NCBI GenBank assembly: GCA_964647905.1
Contig: CAZYJR010000013.1
Coordinates: 1 to 64,000, forward strand
DNA length: 64,000 bases
Reading direction: 5' to 3'
Origin: CAZYJR01 sp964647905
GTDB taxonomy: Bacteria > Desulfobacterota > DSM-4660 > Desulfatiglandales > HGW-15
Position numbers and translations under genes: made by a program. The notes beneath the pieces were generated by a model, which was not told the origin of the DNA, did no database searches, and was given only the letters and a program-made list of their open reading frames with translations. This document shows, one piece after another, positions 1-8,100 of this stretch (position 1 is the stretch's first letter; the number at the start of each line of letters is the position of its first letter).

Positions 1-10
1 CCGCAAAGTA

Positions 11-889
11 TTGGCATGCATCCAAGAGGCCGGAGACGGCTTTACACCCCGCCAAAGGGTCCTCGCCGATTATATCGCCCGAAATCCCGAAAGCCTGGCT
101 TTTTCTGGAATCACGAAGTTCTCGAAAGAAGCGGGGGTCTCTGAGGCGACCATCGTCCGCTTTGCAAGAAAACTCGGTTTCAATGGATATGCCGATATGG
201 TCAGGCAGGCGCGGCAAGAAATCCAATCCGAGCTGGGTACGGTGGGCCGTTTCAAGCTCATCCATCGAGTTAAGGATTCCCAGGAAGACGATGCCGGTAG
301 GAGCTCCTTTGAGCGCGTAGTGACCCAGGAAATGCAGAACCTCGTGCGCTTGATAAGAAACGTACGAACAGATGACTTCTACCGCTGTGTGGACATGATG
401 GAGAATGCGGATCGGATTTTCATCATCGGCTGCATGGGGGATTCGATACTGGCAGCCTTCTTCTCTAACATGCTATCCAAGATCTACAGTGAGGTCGAAC
501 TTATCACCGGGGAGGATCCGGTCACACCGGCCCGTTATACACGCATGAGCGAGGCCTCCTTGGCCTTTGCCATCGCCTTCCCCAGATACCCGAAGGAGAC
601 GGTAAAGCTGGGCGGAATGGTCCCCAAAAACGGCGGGCGACTGGTGGCCATAACCGACAGTCCGCTGTTTCCCCTGGTCAAGCAGGCGCTAATGTCATTC
701 TTTCTGCCCATAGGCATCACCTCCTTTGTAGATGCATACGCATCGCCGGTGGCATTGATCAATGCACTGGTGACCGAGCTCAGCGAGCGAAACCCTGACA
801 AGACCCAACAGAGTCTATCTGAGTACGATGCGTGTGTATCCGAGGCCGACCTGTTCGTGTCAGTGGGGAGGAGGGGAAACCGGCAATGA
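11..889 (+). CDS. MurR/RpiR family transcriptional regulator
   Basis: About 292 residues. An N-terminal RpiR-type helix-turn-helix (residues 10-75) contains 'GVSEATIVRFARKLGFNGY', the recognition-helix signature of the family. A sugar-isomerase (SIS) domain follows from about residue 110 ('ADRIFIIGCMGDS'). RpiR proteins usually sense phosphorylated sugars or related metabolites through the SIS domain. The TTG at 11 is the first start inside the window, but the frame stays open to base 2, so the true start may lie upstream. The stop overlaps the ATG of the next gene by 4 bases, so it is probably co-transcribed with the glutamine-synthetase-like and amino acid transport genes, which it may control. 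Confidence 0.85.
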   Translation: MACIQEAGDGFTPRQRVLADYIARNPESLAFSGITKFSKEAGVSEATIVRFARKLGFNGYADMVRQARQEIQSELGTVGRFKLIHRVKDSQEDDAGRSSFERVVTQEMQNLVRLIRNVRTDDFYRCVDMMENADRIFIIGCMGDSILAAFFSNMLSKIYSEVELITGEDPVTPARYTRMSEASLAFAIAFPRYPKETVKLGGMVPKNGGRLVAITDSPLFPLVKQALMSFFLPIGITSFVDAYASPVALINALVTELSERNPDKTQQSLSEYDACVSEADLFVSVGRRGNRQ

Positions 890-2331
890 ACGAGGGCTCG
901 GGAAGGGGAAGAGAGTTGCTCGAATCCACTGAAGATATAATTAGTTATGTGGCGAGGGAAGGGGTGGAGATGGTTGATCTCCGCTATGTGGACATCGCGG
1001 GAAGGCTTCGCCACGTCACACTCCCCGCCCCCTCCCTGAGCGGCACCATGCTTCGGCATGGCATAGGATTCTCAGTCTCAAGCGTCGGTTACAGCAAGAC
1101 CGCCGGCGATGACCTGGTGCTGGTCCCTGATGCCTTTACCGCCTTCTTGGATCCTTTCTGCCGAAGAAAGACCCTGGCGTTGTTTTGTTGTATCACGGAT
1201 CCGACCACCCGGGAGCCTTTCAGCCAAGATCCAAGAGCATTGGCTCAACGTGCGGAATCCCACCTCAGCAGCCTCGGGTGGGTGGATAAAGGCCTTTGGG
1301 GGCCGGAGCTGGAATTCTTCGTCTTCGAGCACGTGGCCCTTGATCTTGCCGAAAACCACTCCGGCTACCGCGTCTCTTCGGCCGAGCGCATTCCGCCGGT
1401 CGATGATCAAGCCGACGGTTACCACCTGAGACCCATGGGGGGCTATCACGCCATGACTCCGACCGACAAGGGCTTTGACCTCCGCTCGGAGATTGCGGCA
1501 TACCTTGAGGCTCTGGGCGTCCCGGTGAAATACCACCACCACGAGGTGGGCGCCACCGGGGAGATGGAGATCGAGCTGCCCATGGGCGGCCTTTTGGAGA
1601 CCGCCGACAGGGTCATATTGACTAAATACGTGGCGAAGATGGTGGGACAGAGGTGGGGAAAGAGCATAACTTTCATGCCCAAGCCGGTTTACGGGGATGG
1701 GGCCAACGGCATGCACGTACATCAAATGCTCCGGAAGGGAGGGCTGAATCTGTTTTCGGACCCTGAGGGCTACGCAGGGGTTAGCCATTACGCCCTCTGG
1801 TATACGGCGGGGCTACTCTCTCATGCGCCGGCCCTTCTGGCCTTTACCAACCCGAGCACCAACTCCTACCGGCGGCTCCTGCCCGGATTCCAGGCCCCGA
1901 CCAACCTCTTCTTCTCCCGAGGCAACAGGAGCGCTGCAGTCCGGATACCGGGTTACGCCACTCAACATGAAGACAAACGCATAGAGTTCCGCCCCCCGGA
2001 TGCGACCTGCAACATCTACTTTGCACTCGCCGCACAGCTCCTAGCCGGTCTTGACGGCATCGCTCGTCGCATGGACTTCGCCCGCTTCGGCCCGATCGAT
2101 GAAAATGTCCACGAGTGGCCCGAGAACAAGAGAAAGAGCCTTATGGGCCTTCCGGCCAATTTTGAACAGGCATTAGAAGGCTTGAAGCAGGACAGGTCGT
2201 TTCTCCAGGCCGGGGGAGTCTTTCCCCCGGAGCTCATCGATTCATGGATCGACTACAAGGTGAGACAGGAACTGGTCCCTGTCCAAGAACGGCCCCATCC
2301 TTTCGAGTTGGCCCTGTACTTTGACACATGA
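886..2331 (+). CDS. Glutamine synthetase family protein (type I-like, altered ammonium site)
   Basis: 481 residues. The ATG at 886 has a GGAGGGG ribosome-binding site and overlaps the regulator's stop; an upstream in-frame start at 832 is less likely. The beta-grasp N-domain ('VDLRYVDIAGRLRHVTLPA') and full catalytic domain are present: 'GPELEFFVFE', 'GATGEMEIELP', 'PVYGDGANGMHVHQ' and 'NRSAAVRIP'. Family knowledge: ATP-dependent ligation of ammonia or an amine to a gamma-glutamyl group. Three differences from canonical GlnA stand out. The DGSS loop reads 'FSVSS', the flap GYEAP reads 'GFQAP', and the adenylylation site NLYDLP reads 'NVHEWP', with no tyrosine. It may therefore use an amine rather than ammonium, or act in amino acid catabolism with the adjacent transporter. 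Confidence 0.85.
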   Translation: MNEGSGRGRELLESTEDIISYVAREGVEMVDLRYVDIAGRLRHVTLPAPSLSGTMLRHGIGFSVSSVGYSKTAGDDLVLVPDAFTAFLDPFCRRKTLALFCCITDPTTREPFSQDPRALAQRAESHLSSLGWVDKGLWGPELEFFVFEHVALDLAENHSGYRVSSAERIPPVDDQADGYHLRPMGGYHAMTPTDKGFDLRSEIAAYLEALGVPVKYHHHEVGATGEMEIELPMGGLLETADRVILTKYVAKMVGQRWGKSITFMPKPVYGDGANGMHVHQMLRKGGLNLFSDPEGYAGVSHYALWYTAGLLSHAPALLAFTNPSTNSYRRLLPGFQAPTNLFFSRGNRSAAVRIPGYATQHEDKRIEFRPPDATCNIYFALAAQLLAGLDGIARRMDFARFGPIDENVHEWPENKRKSLMGLPANFEQALEGLKQDRSFLQAGGVFPPELIDSWIDYKVRQELVPVQERPHPFELALYFDT

Positions 2332-2546
2332 GCCGCTCCAGCGGCCTGAGGCAGGAAAAATAGAGCGCTGCCCCCTGTTGGCCCAGAGCGAGATCCCGAG
2401 GTCCGGGGGGCGGCTGCAGTGAAAGGAGGTGAGATAGGAACTTCTTATCATTCGGCTGGGGGATGGAGTGTTGATCTCAGGCTGGATCGAATGTTTCGCC
2501 CCTATGGAAGTATCGATCCAGCGAGATGCTAGAAGGAGGGACCAAG

Positions 2547-3452
2547 ATGGCAAAGAAAGCAATGGCATGGATGGCGGCCCTGGCGGCCCTGGCGGTTCTC
2601 TCGGCGGCAGCACCTGCTGCTTCCCAGACGCAGGCGCTCATCCAGGACTCGGTGTTGACCAAGGCCCTGGACAAGGGCTCACTGAGCGTGGGAACCAACC
2701 TCGGGTATGTCCCGTTCGAGATGATGGACAAACAAGGAAACCCCATCGGTTTCGACGTGGACCTCGCACGATTGGTGGCGGAGAAGCTCGGGGTGAAACT
2801 GGATCTCAAGGTGGTGGACTGGCAGGGTCTCCTGCCCGGGCTCCAAATGGGGAAGTACGATCTGGTCATCTGCGGGCTTGGCCGGACCCTGGAGAGGGCA
2901 AAGAAGATCGCCTTTACGCACCCCCCTTATTACGCCATCGGCCAGTCCGCCCTGATCAGCAAGGAGCGTTTGCCTGGGATAAAGGACATCAATGAACTCA
3001 ATAACCCGGATGTGACCATCGCGGTCATGCAAGGGACCACCGGGCACCTGGCTGCGGAAAGGCTTCTGAGCAAGGCCAAGATCAAGCAGTTGACCGAACG
3101 GGAGGAAGCCGCAATGCTGGTGGCCCAAGGACGAGTGGACGCCATGCTGTTCGACAAGCCTCTCATCCGATTCTATACCTACAAGTATCCCGATCGCACT
3201 TACATGCCCGATGAAGTCCTCACATACGAGCCGCTCGGATTCGCCCTCCGCTGGGGCGATCCCATGTGGCATGATTGGCTCAACCTCTTCTGCGACCAAC
3301 TGGTAAGCGGCGCATACATGAGCGTCGACGAAAAAGCCATCGATAAGTACGACCTGGACCAGAAGTTTCTTGGCCGATCCATCTATGAGGCCCTGAAGCA
3401 CAAATGGTTCGTGGTGTGGATGGGAGAGCAGGTGGAGAAGCTGGAGCAGTAG
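2547..3452 (+). CDS. Amino acid ABC transporter substrate-binding protein (family 3)
   Basis: 301 residues from the ATG at 2547, which follows an AGAAGGAGGG ribosome-binding site; an ATG at 2526 lies upstream of that site. A signal peptide (residues 1-27) ends in a run of Ala. The SBP_bac_3 fold follows with 'GYVPFEMMDKQGNPIGFDVD' near the mature N-terminus and 'YDLVICGLGRTLERAKKIAF' about 60 residues later, a Gly-Arg-Thr-x-x-Arg variant of the amino-acid-binding loop. The periplasmic protein delivers a polar or cyclic amino acid to the permease and ATPase encoded downstream. The 136-base gap to the permease holds a perfect 12-bp stem-loop. Confidence 0.88.
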   Translation: MAKKAMAWMAALAALAVLSAAAPAASQTQALIQDSVLTKALDKGSLSVGTNLGYVPFEMMDKQGNPIGFDVDLARLVAEKLGVKLDLKVVDWQGLLPGLQMGKYDLVICGLGRTLERAKKIAFTHPPYYAIGQSALISKERLPGIKDINELNNPDVTIAVMQGTTGHLAAERLLSKAKIKQLTEREEAAMLVAQGRVDAMLFDKPLIRFYTYKYPDRTYMPDEVLTYEPLGFALRWGDPMWHDWLNLFCDQLVSGAYMSVDEKAIDKYDLDQKFLGRSIYEALKHKWFVVWMGEQVEKLEQ

Positions 3453-3467
3453 AACGACGCCTCCTGC

Positions 3468-3505
3468 GTACCGCCCAGGCGTCTTTACCGGGCCCTGGGC
3501 GGTAC
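3468..3505 (+). other. Intercistronic stem-loop after the binding-protein gene
   Basis: A perfect 12-bp inverted repeat (GTACCGCCCAGG / CCTGGGCGGTAC) with a 14-base loop begins 15 bases after the binding-protein stop. No T-run follows, so it looks less like a full terminator than like an mRNA-stabilising or attenuating hairpin, common between binding-protein and permease genes. Confidence 0.6.
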
Positions 3506-3588
3506 ATGCCCACGATTTGGAGGCCCGGATCGATGTCTATAATTCCGGATAGGCTTCGGACCCCCAGGACAAGAGGAGAATAGGAGAG

Positions 3589-4374
3589 ATGGAGCACTGG
3601 GAAGAGTCATCCAAGAGGGTCATGAGCTGGTTCAAGCGTTACCTCACCATGGCAGTCGGCCTGGCCGTCCTGGGCGGCGTCCTGTATGCGCTTATCCAAG
3701 CCCAAGGGTATGATTTCCGATGGAAGGCGATAATGGATTTCCTCCCGGCACTCGGTAAGGGGGCGTTGAGGACCCTTGCCATTTCCGGGCTTAGTCTCCT
3801 CTTCGCCCTGGTTCTGGGGGTGATTATAGGTATGGGGAGACTCTCAAGGATAATTTTCATCCGGGATCTATGTACAGTTTATGTGGAATTTCTCCGAAAC
3901 GTTCCCTTGCTGGTTGTCGTGCTGGCTGCCTACTTCGGATTCGGCACCATATTCCCCCAACTTGGAGCCTTCTTTTGGGGGGTCTTGGCTCTCTCCATAC
4001 TAGAAGCCGCATACATAGCCGAGATCGTGAGGAGCGGAATCGCCGCGATCCACAAAGAGCAGTTCGAGTCAGCATACTCACTGGCCATGAACTACAGCCA
4101 GACCATGCGCTACATCATTCTGCCGCAAGCCTTTAGAAACATCCTTCCCGCTCTCACCGGGCAGCTAGTGATCCTGATCAAGGACTCCTCGCTGGTTATG
4201 GTAATCGGGATCATGGAGCTCACCCTTACTTCCCGGTACCTGCTCTCCACCACATTCGCCGCGCTGGAGGTTTACGCTGTTACAGCACTCTTCTATTTCA
4301 TAATGTGTTTCGCCCTGACCCTGCTCTCCAACTACTTGGAAAGGAGGTTGGCATATGCAGAACATGAAGCCTGA
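3589..4374 (+). CDS. Amino acid ABC transporter permease
   Basis: 261 residues with about five hydrophobic segments. The His/Glu/Gln family signature is clear: 'GALRTLAISGLSLLFALVLG' near residue 60, then 'ILEAAYIAEIVRSGIAAIHK' and 'EQFESAYSLAMNYSQTMRYI', which includes the EAA loop contacting the ATPase. It is an inner-membrane channel subunit. Only one permease is present, so a homodimer is the simplest model. The start at 3589 has AGGAGA upstream. Its 3' end overlaps the ATPase gene by 20 bases, implying translational coupling. Confidence 0.88.
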   Translation: MEHWEESSKRVMSWFKRYLTMAVGLAVLGGVLYALIQAQGYDFRWKAIMDFLPALGKGALRTLAISGLSLLFALVLGVIIGMGRLSRIIFIRDLCTVYVEFLRNVPLLVVVLAAYFGFGTIFPQLGAFFWGVLALSILEAAYIAEIVRSGIAAIHKEQFESAYSLAMNYSQTMRYIILPQAFRNILPALTGQLVILIKDSSLVMVIGIMELTLTSRYLLSTTFAALEVYAVTALFYFIMCFALTLLSNYLERRLAYAEHEA

Positions 4375-5110
4375 TGAAGCCGTCATCGAGTTCAGGGACG
4401 TCTCCAAGTGGTTTGGGAAGTTTCGCGTCCTGGACAATGTCAACCTCGACATTCACAGGGGAGCGGTGGCCGTGGTTTGCGGGCCGAGCGGAGGAGGGAA
4501 GAGCACTTTGATTAGATGCGTTAACGGCCTGGAAAGGATCCAGGAAGGGACCATCTGTGTGGACGGAGTCCAGGTGGACCCTTCCAAGAAGAGCATATAC
4601 GAGATCCGGCGTAAGGTGGCCATAGTATTTCAGAATTACAACCTGTTTCCACACCTCAGGTGCCTAAATAACCTCACCATCAGTCCGGTGAAGGTCCTCC
4701 ACATGAACCCACAAGAGGCGGAAAGGCGGGCCATGGAGCTCCTGGAGAGGGTGGGCGTTGCCGACCAAGCCTTAAAGTATCCCAGCCAGCTTTCCGGGGG
4801 GCAATGCCAGAGAGTGGCCATTGCACGGGCTCTGGCGATGAACCCTGAGGTCATCCTCTTTGACGAGCCTACCTCCGCCTTGGACCCGGAAATGATCAAG
4901 GAGGTCCTGGACGTCATGAAGTCCCTGGCTCTCGAGGGTCAAGTAACCATGATCGTGGTCTCCCACGAAATGGGGTTTGCCAAGGAGGTCGCCGACGAGG
5001 TGGTTTTCATGGAGGCAGGAGCGGTCGTGGAGACCGGATCGCCTGCTGAGTTCTTCGCCAGTCCCAAAACCGATCGGGCCAAAGCCTTCGTTGAACAGAT
5101 AATGCTGTGA
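4355..5110 (+). CDS. Amino acid ABC transporter ATP-binding protein (GlnQ-like)
   Basis: 251 residues, full length for the family. Walker A 'GPSGGGKST' (about residues 42-50), signature 'LSGGQCQRVAIARALA', Walker B 'ILFDEPTSALDPEM' and the switch His in 'VVSHEMGFA' are all intact. It powers the transporter formed with the two genes before it. The ATG at 4355 has AAAGGAGG upstream and lies inside the permease gene. The cysteine in SGGQCQ replaces the usual glutamine and is a minor oddity. The next gene is convergent, so the operon ends here. Confidence 0.9.
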   Translation: MQNMKPDEAVIEFRDVSKWFGKFRVLDNVNLDIHRGAVAVVCGPSGGGKSTLIRCVNGLERIQEGTICVDGVQVDPSKKSIYEIRRKVAIVFQNYNLFPHLRCLNNLTISPVKVLHMNPQEAERRAMELLERVGVADQALKYPSQLSGGQCQRVAIARALAMNPEVILFDEPTSALDPEMIKEVLDVMKSLALEGQVTMIVVSHEMGFAKEVADEVVFMEAGAVVETGSPAEFFASPKTDRAKAFVEQIML

Positions 5111-5134
5111 TACGTTTGGCTGAGGCCGGCGAGG

Positions 5135-6928
5135 CTAGGGTACAGGGCCTGAGGGCTCCAGCCGCGGGGCGATCATGATCTCCACCCGCCTGTTCTTGGC
5201 CCGCCCCTCCGGAGTCTCGTTCGTGGCCACCGGATCGTAGAAGGAGCACCCCACGGCCTCCATCTTGTCAGGATCCAGGAATTCGTCCAGGAACCTTACC
5301 ACACTGGCGGCCCGGGCGGCCGATAGCTCCCAGTTGGTGGGAAACTTGTGCCTCAAAAACGGCCCTATGGGGACATTGTCCGTATGGCCAACCACCCGGA
5401 TGCTCTTTTGCTCGGCCTCCTTGAGTATGTCCGCCAGTCTTTGGAGCACTTCCTTTCCTTCAGGACGGAGGTTCGCCTTCCCGGAATCAAACAATATCTT
5501 TTCCACCAAGGTGACGGTGAGCTCGCCCCTGAGCTTCTCTATTGTAACCCCCTTTTGCCTCACCTGTGCCTCCAGATCCGCCACCAGGGCCTTGAACCTG
5601 CTCCTGAGCTCGGCCAGCCTCCGCTGGAGTTCCTCTTTTTCCCGCTTGACCAAAGCGAGCTGCTCTTGCAGGTCCTGGAGCACCTGCTTCTTATCGCTCA
5701 GGTCTTCCTGGAGCGACTGCTTTTCCCGGGTTGCGTACTTCACCTTCTTCTCCAGAGCGGACACGCTGTCTTCTTGGGCCTCTATCCGCCCCTGGAGCTC
5801 CTCCTCGCCCTCTTTGAGCTCCTGTATCCGGGAGACCAGCGAGGCCTCTTGTTCCTGCTTCGTCTCCTGCGCCCGTTCCAGCCTTCTTTCCAGGTCCCGG
5901 ATCTTTTCCTCGTATGCGGATTCCTTTTCCAGGCAGGCTTCGAGATCCTCTCTAATACCAGCCGCCTCGGCTTCCTTGGACTCCAATGTCTGCTCGAGCT
6001 CGGCCCGCAGCGAGGAGAGCTCTTGCCGGCTCTCTTCGAGCTTTGCCGAAAGATCATCATTCCTGCTTCGCAGATCCTTGACCGTTCGTTCCAAAGCCTC
6101 GTTTCCAGCTCTNNNNNNNNNNNNNNNNNNNNNNNNNNNNNNNNNNNNNNNNNNNNNNNNNNNNNNNNNNNNNNNNNNNNNNNNNNNNNNNNNNNNNNNN
6201 NNNNNNNNNNNNGACTCTTGCCGCAGCCCGGCCAATCCTTCCCGGAGTTCTTCATTGGCCGTCTTCCCGTCAGCAAGCTCGGCCCGCAGCGAGGAGAGCT
6301 CTTCCCTTGCATTCTCAAGCCTTGTCGAAAGATCGGCATTCCTGCTTCGCAGATCCTTGACCGTTCGTTCCAAAGCCTCGTTTCCAGCTCTTGCTTCTTG
6401 AATCCTCCTTGTGAGCTCGGAGATCAGAGCATCACTGTAGGAAACCCTCTCCCTTAACTCTTCAATTCGACTCTCCGACTCTTGCCGCAGCCCGGCCAAT
6501 CCTTCCCGGAGTTCTTCATTGGCCGTCTTCCTGTCAGCAAGCTCGGTTCTAAGCGACGCGAGCTTATCCTCCAACGCGTTGATCATTCCGTCCTTTTCAG
6601 CTATCCGGGATTGGAGCTCATTGATTCTCTTCTCATAGACTTCGGCCTCCGCTGATCGCTTTACAGAAGCATCCTGAATCGTCTTTCCGAGCTCGTCCAG
6701 CTCTTCGCGCGCGGCGGCAAGCTCCTGTTGGAGCTCCCGGTTCTCCTTTTCCAGACCGGATACCTGCTCCCTGAGTCGAGCCCTTTCATCCGATAGTTCG
6801 GCGGCTTCTTCCTTGACGGAGCTCACGGTCTCCTCGAGAGATGAGCGCTGCCGGTAGAGAACGGCGGAGTAAACCACGGCCGCTGCCAGCAAGACCGCGA
6901 GGACAGTCGTAACAATCGTTTTCTTCAT
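5135..6928 (-). CDS. Coiled-coil protein with C-terminal OmpA/MotB domain
   Basis: About 597 codons, including 34 unknown ones from the N gap. An N-terminal hydrophobic anchor or signal ('TTVLAVLLAAAVVYSAVLY') precedes roughly 420 residues of Glu/Arg/Leu-rich coiled coil, then an OmpA-like peptidoglycan-binding domain ('ILFDSGKANLRPEGKEVL', 'VVGHTDNVPIG', 'NWELSAARAASVVRFL', 'RAKNRRVEIMI'). The layout resembles envelope-spanning spacers that hold peptidoglycan at a distance from the inner membrane. The coiled coil holds at least two near-identical 88-residue units, and the gap falls in the second. An AAAGGA sequence precedes the ATG. Function beyond cell-wall anchoring is unknown. Confidence 0.8.
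   Translation of the reverse strand: MKKTIVTTVLAVLLAAAVVYSAVLYRQRSSLEETVSSVKEEAAELSDERARLREQVSGLEKENRELQQELAAAREELDELGKTIQDASVKRSAEAEVYEKRINELQSRIAEKDGMINALEDKLASLRTELADRKTANEELREGLAGLRQESESRIEELRERVSYSDALISELTRRIQEARAGNEALERTVKDLRSRNADLSTRLENAREELSSLRAELADGKTANEELREGLAGLRQEXXXXXXXXXXXXXXXXXXXXXXXXXXXXXXXXXXRAGNEALERTVKDLRSRNDDLSAKLEESRQELSSLRAELEQTLESKEAEAAGIREDLEACLEKESAYEEKIRDLERRLERAQETKQEQEASLVSRIQELKEGEEELQGRIEAQEDSVSALEKKVKYATREKQSLQEDLSDKKQVLQDLQEQLALVKREKEELQRRLAELRSRFKALVADLEAQVRQKGVTIEKLRGELTVTLVEKILFDSGKANLRPEGKEVLQRLADILKEAEQKSIRVVGHTDNVPIGPFLRHKFPTNWELSAARAASVVRFLDEFLDPDKMEAVGCSFYDPVATNETPEGRAKNRRVEIMIAPRLEPSGPVP
5999..6560 (-). repeat. Tandem 264-bp (88-codon) coding repeat, about two copies
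   Basis: The sequence from 6213 onward (gactcttgccgcagcccggc) recurs at 6477, exactly 264 bases later, and the sequence running up to 6112 recurs up to 6391. At protein level both units begin 'LR(A/T)ELAD(G/R)KTANEEL' and end '(E/Q)ELSS'. The copies differ at few bases, indicating recent duplication. Confidence 0.85.
6113..6212. other. Assembly gap of 100 N
   Basis: Exactly 100 N, a conventional placeholder length, inside the second repeat unit. In the intact unit the matching flanks are separated by 85 bases (6392-6476), so the true gap is probably 85 bases or 85 plus a multiple of 264. Both 85 and 100 leave the same remainder modulo 3, so the frame is kept. Confidence 0.95.
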
Positions 6929-7089
6929 CTCCGTGTCCTTTCAAGGCGTGGCATCGCCAGAAAGAAGTCCAGGGGAAAAGGAGGCAAGGGCAACGAATGA
7001 TCAATGACAGGATAGAGACTCAAGCAGAATACAGGAAGATAACCGGAGGTAGCGCGCTCTCGTGCCCTGCCCGTTGACAGCCTTCTTGA

Positions 7090-7105
7090 CATCGGGATCC
7101 CGATG
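7090..7105. promoter_or_regulatory. 16-bp perfect palindrome, possible operator
   Basis: CATCGGGATCCCGATG is perfectly self-complementary. It lies in the 213-base space between the ends of the OmpA-like and PanE-like genes, both on the minus strand, and so upstream of the OmpA-like gene. No terminator-like T-run follows. It may be a regulator-binding site; no partner is identified. Nothing else was recognised in this spacer. Confidence 0.4.
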
Positions 7106-7141
7106 CTTCGCAAGCACTTTAGCTTAATCAGGGGGAGGGTG

Positions 7142-8068
7142 TCAAATCAGTGCCCCGCGCTCCTCCGCCACCCTGATGATCTGGTAGAGTACTCGGTTGA
7201 CCGGCACGGGCACGCCGCGGGCATCGCCCAGCTCAATTACGCGGCCCGCAAAGATCTCCACTTCGGTCTTTCTGCCGGCTTCCACGTCCTGGAGCATGGA
7301 GGTCTTGCCCTCCGGGCCGAGGCCCATCAGCACCTGTCTCCAGTTGTGGATGTCCTGCGGGCCAAGGTCCACGCCTTCTTTGGAGGCAACCGAGATCACC
7401 TCCTCCATAGCCCACTGCATCAGGTTCCGGGCCTCCTCGGATCTCTGAAACACCCCGTAAGGGGCCCTCAGCACGGCCGATGCCTGGTTGATTCCCACAT
7501 TGATCATGAACTTCCACCAGAGCGTGCGGATCATGTCCTCAGGGGTCTCCCAGGGGATTCCGGCTGCATCGAAGAGCTCCTGGACCCTTCTCACCCGCTC
7601 GGCGATCTCCCGGTTCGCCGCCTCACCGAACTGGATAAGCCCAGGATTGGTGTAGGTCACACGATTACCCTCTCGGACGCTGTCGATCCCGAGAGCTACG
7701 GCGTAGAGGACCTTTTCCCTGCCGAAGGCCGCCCCGAGCCGCTCCTCGCTGTCGATCCCGTTCATGACCGAGATAAGAATCGTTTTCTCCCCCACCCGGC
7801 CTCGCATGTCCCGGATCGCGCGCTTCAGATGATGGGCCTTTACCGCCACCAGCACGAGATCTGAAGGAGGAGCCGGTTCATCGGGCCTTATCACTGGAAC
7901 GGGGTATTTGCGGCCGTTTACCACCAAGCCCCCTTTGGAGAGCCGCTCGTAGCGCTCACCGTCCGCCACCAGCCGGACCGAGCCGGGATCCATCTCAAAG
8001 AATCGGCTCGCATAAAAGGCCCCCATAGCACCCGCACCGACGATCGCAATGCTTCTTATGGGCTCCAA
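7142..8068 (-). CDS. Ketopantoate reductase family protein (PanE/ApbA-like)
   Basis: 308 residues. An N-terminal Rossmann fold ('IAIVGAGAMGAFYASRF') binds NADP(H). The C-domain carries the catalytic lysine region 'WWKFMINVGINQASAV' and the substrate-binding Glu/Ser area 'SMLQDVEAGRKTEVEIFAG', the usual ketopantoate-reductase signature. Family reaction: NADPH-dependent reduction of 2-dehydropantoate in pantothenate synthesis, although many paralogs act on other 2-oxo acids and no panB/panC is nearby. The start used is TTG at 8068 with a GGGGAG ribosome-binding site. The thiazole synthase gene ends 32 bases upstream on the same strand, so the two may be co-transcribed. Confidence 0.82.
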   Translation of the reverse strand: MEPIRSIAIVGAGAMGAFYASRFFEMDPGSVRLVADGERYERLSKGGLVVNGRKYPVPVIRPDEPAPPSDLVLVAVKAHHLKRAIRDMRGRVGEKTILISVMNGIDSEERLGAAFGREKVLYAVALGIDSVREGNRVTYTNPGLIQFGEAANREIAERVRRVQELFDAAGIPWETPEDMIRTLWWKFMINVGINQASAVLRAPYGVFQRSEEARNLMQWAMEEVISVASKEGVDLGPQDIHNWRQVLMGLGPEGKTSMLQDVEAGRKTEVEIFAGRVIELGDARGVPVPVNRVLYQIIRVAEERGALI

Positions 8069-8100
8069 TGCTCTCCCCCGCTCCTTCCCGCAGTGAACCT

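Noticed and set aside
2332..2546. Possible riboswitch in the spacer between the GS-like and binding-protein genes
   Set aside because: Only a short CCGCT/AGCGG stem and purine-rich stretches are visible; no known aptamer pattern such as a glycine or glutamine element.
5265..6457. Two long plus-strand frames opposite the coiled-coil gene
   Set aside because: Ser/Leu-rich antisense translations of Glu/Arg-rich coiled coil, with no start signals or family match.
5999..6560. CRISPR-like or satellite repeat
   Set aside because: The 264-bp period is in frame, encodes coiled coil and has no spacers; it is an internal protein repeat.
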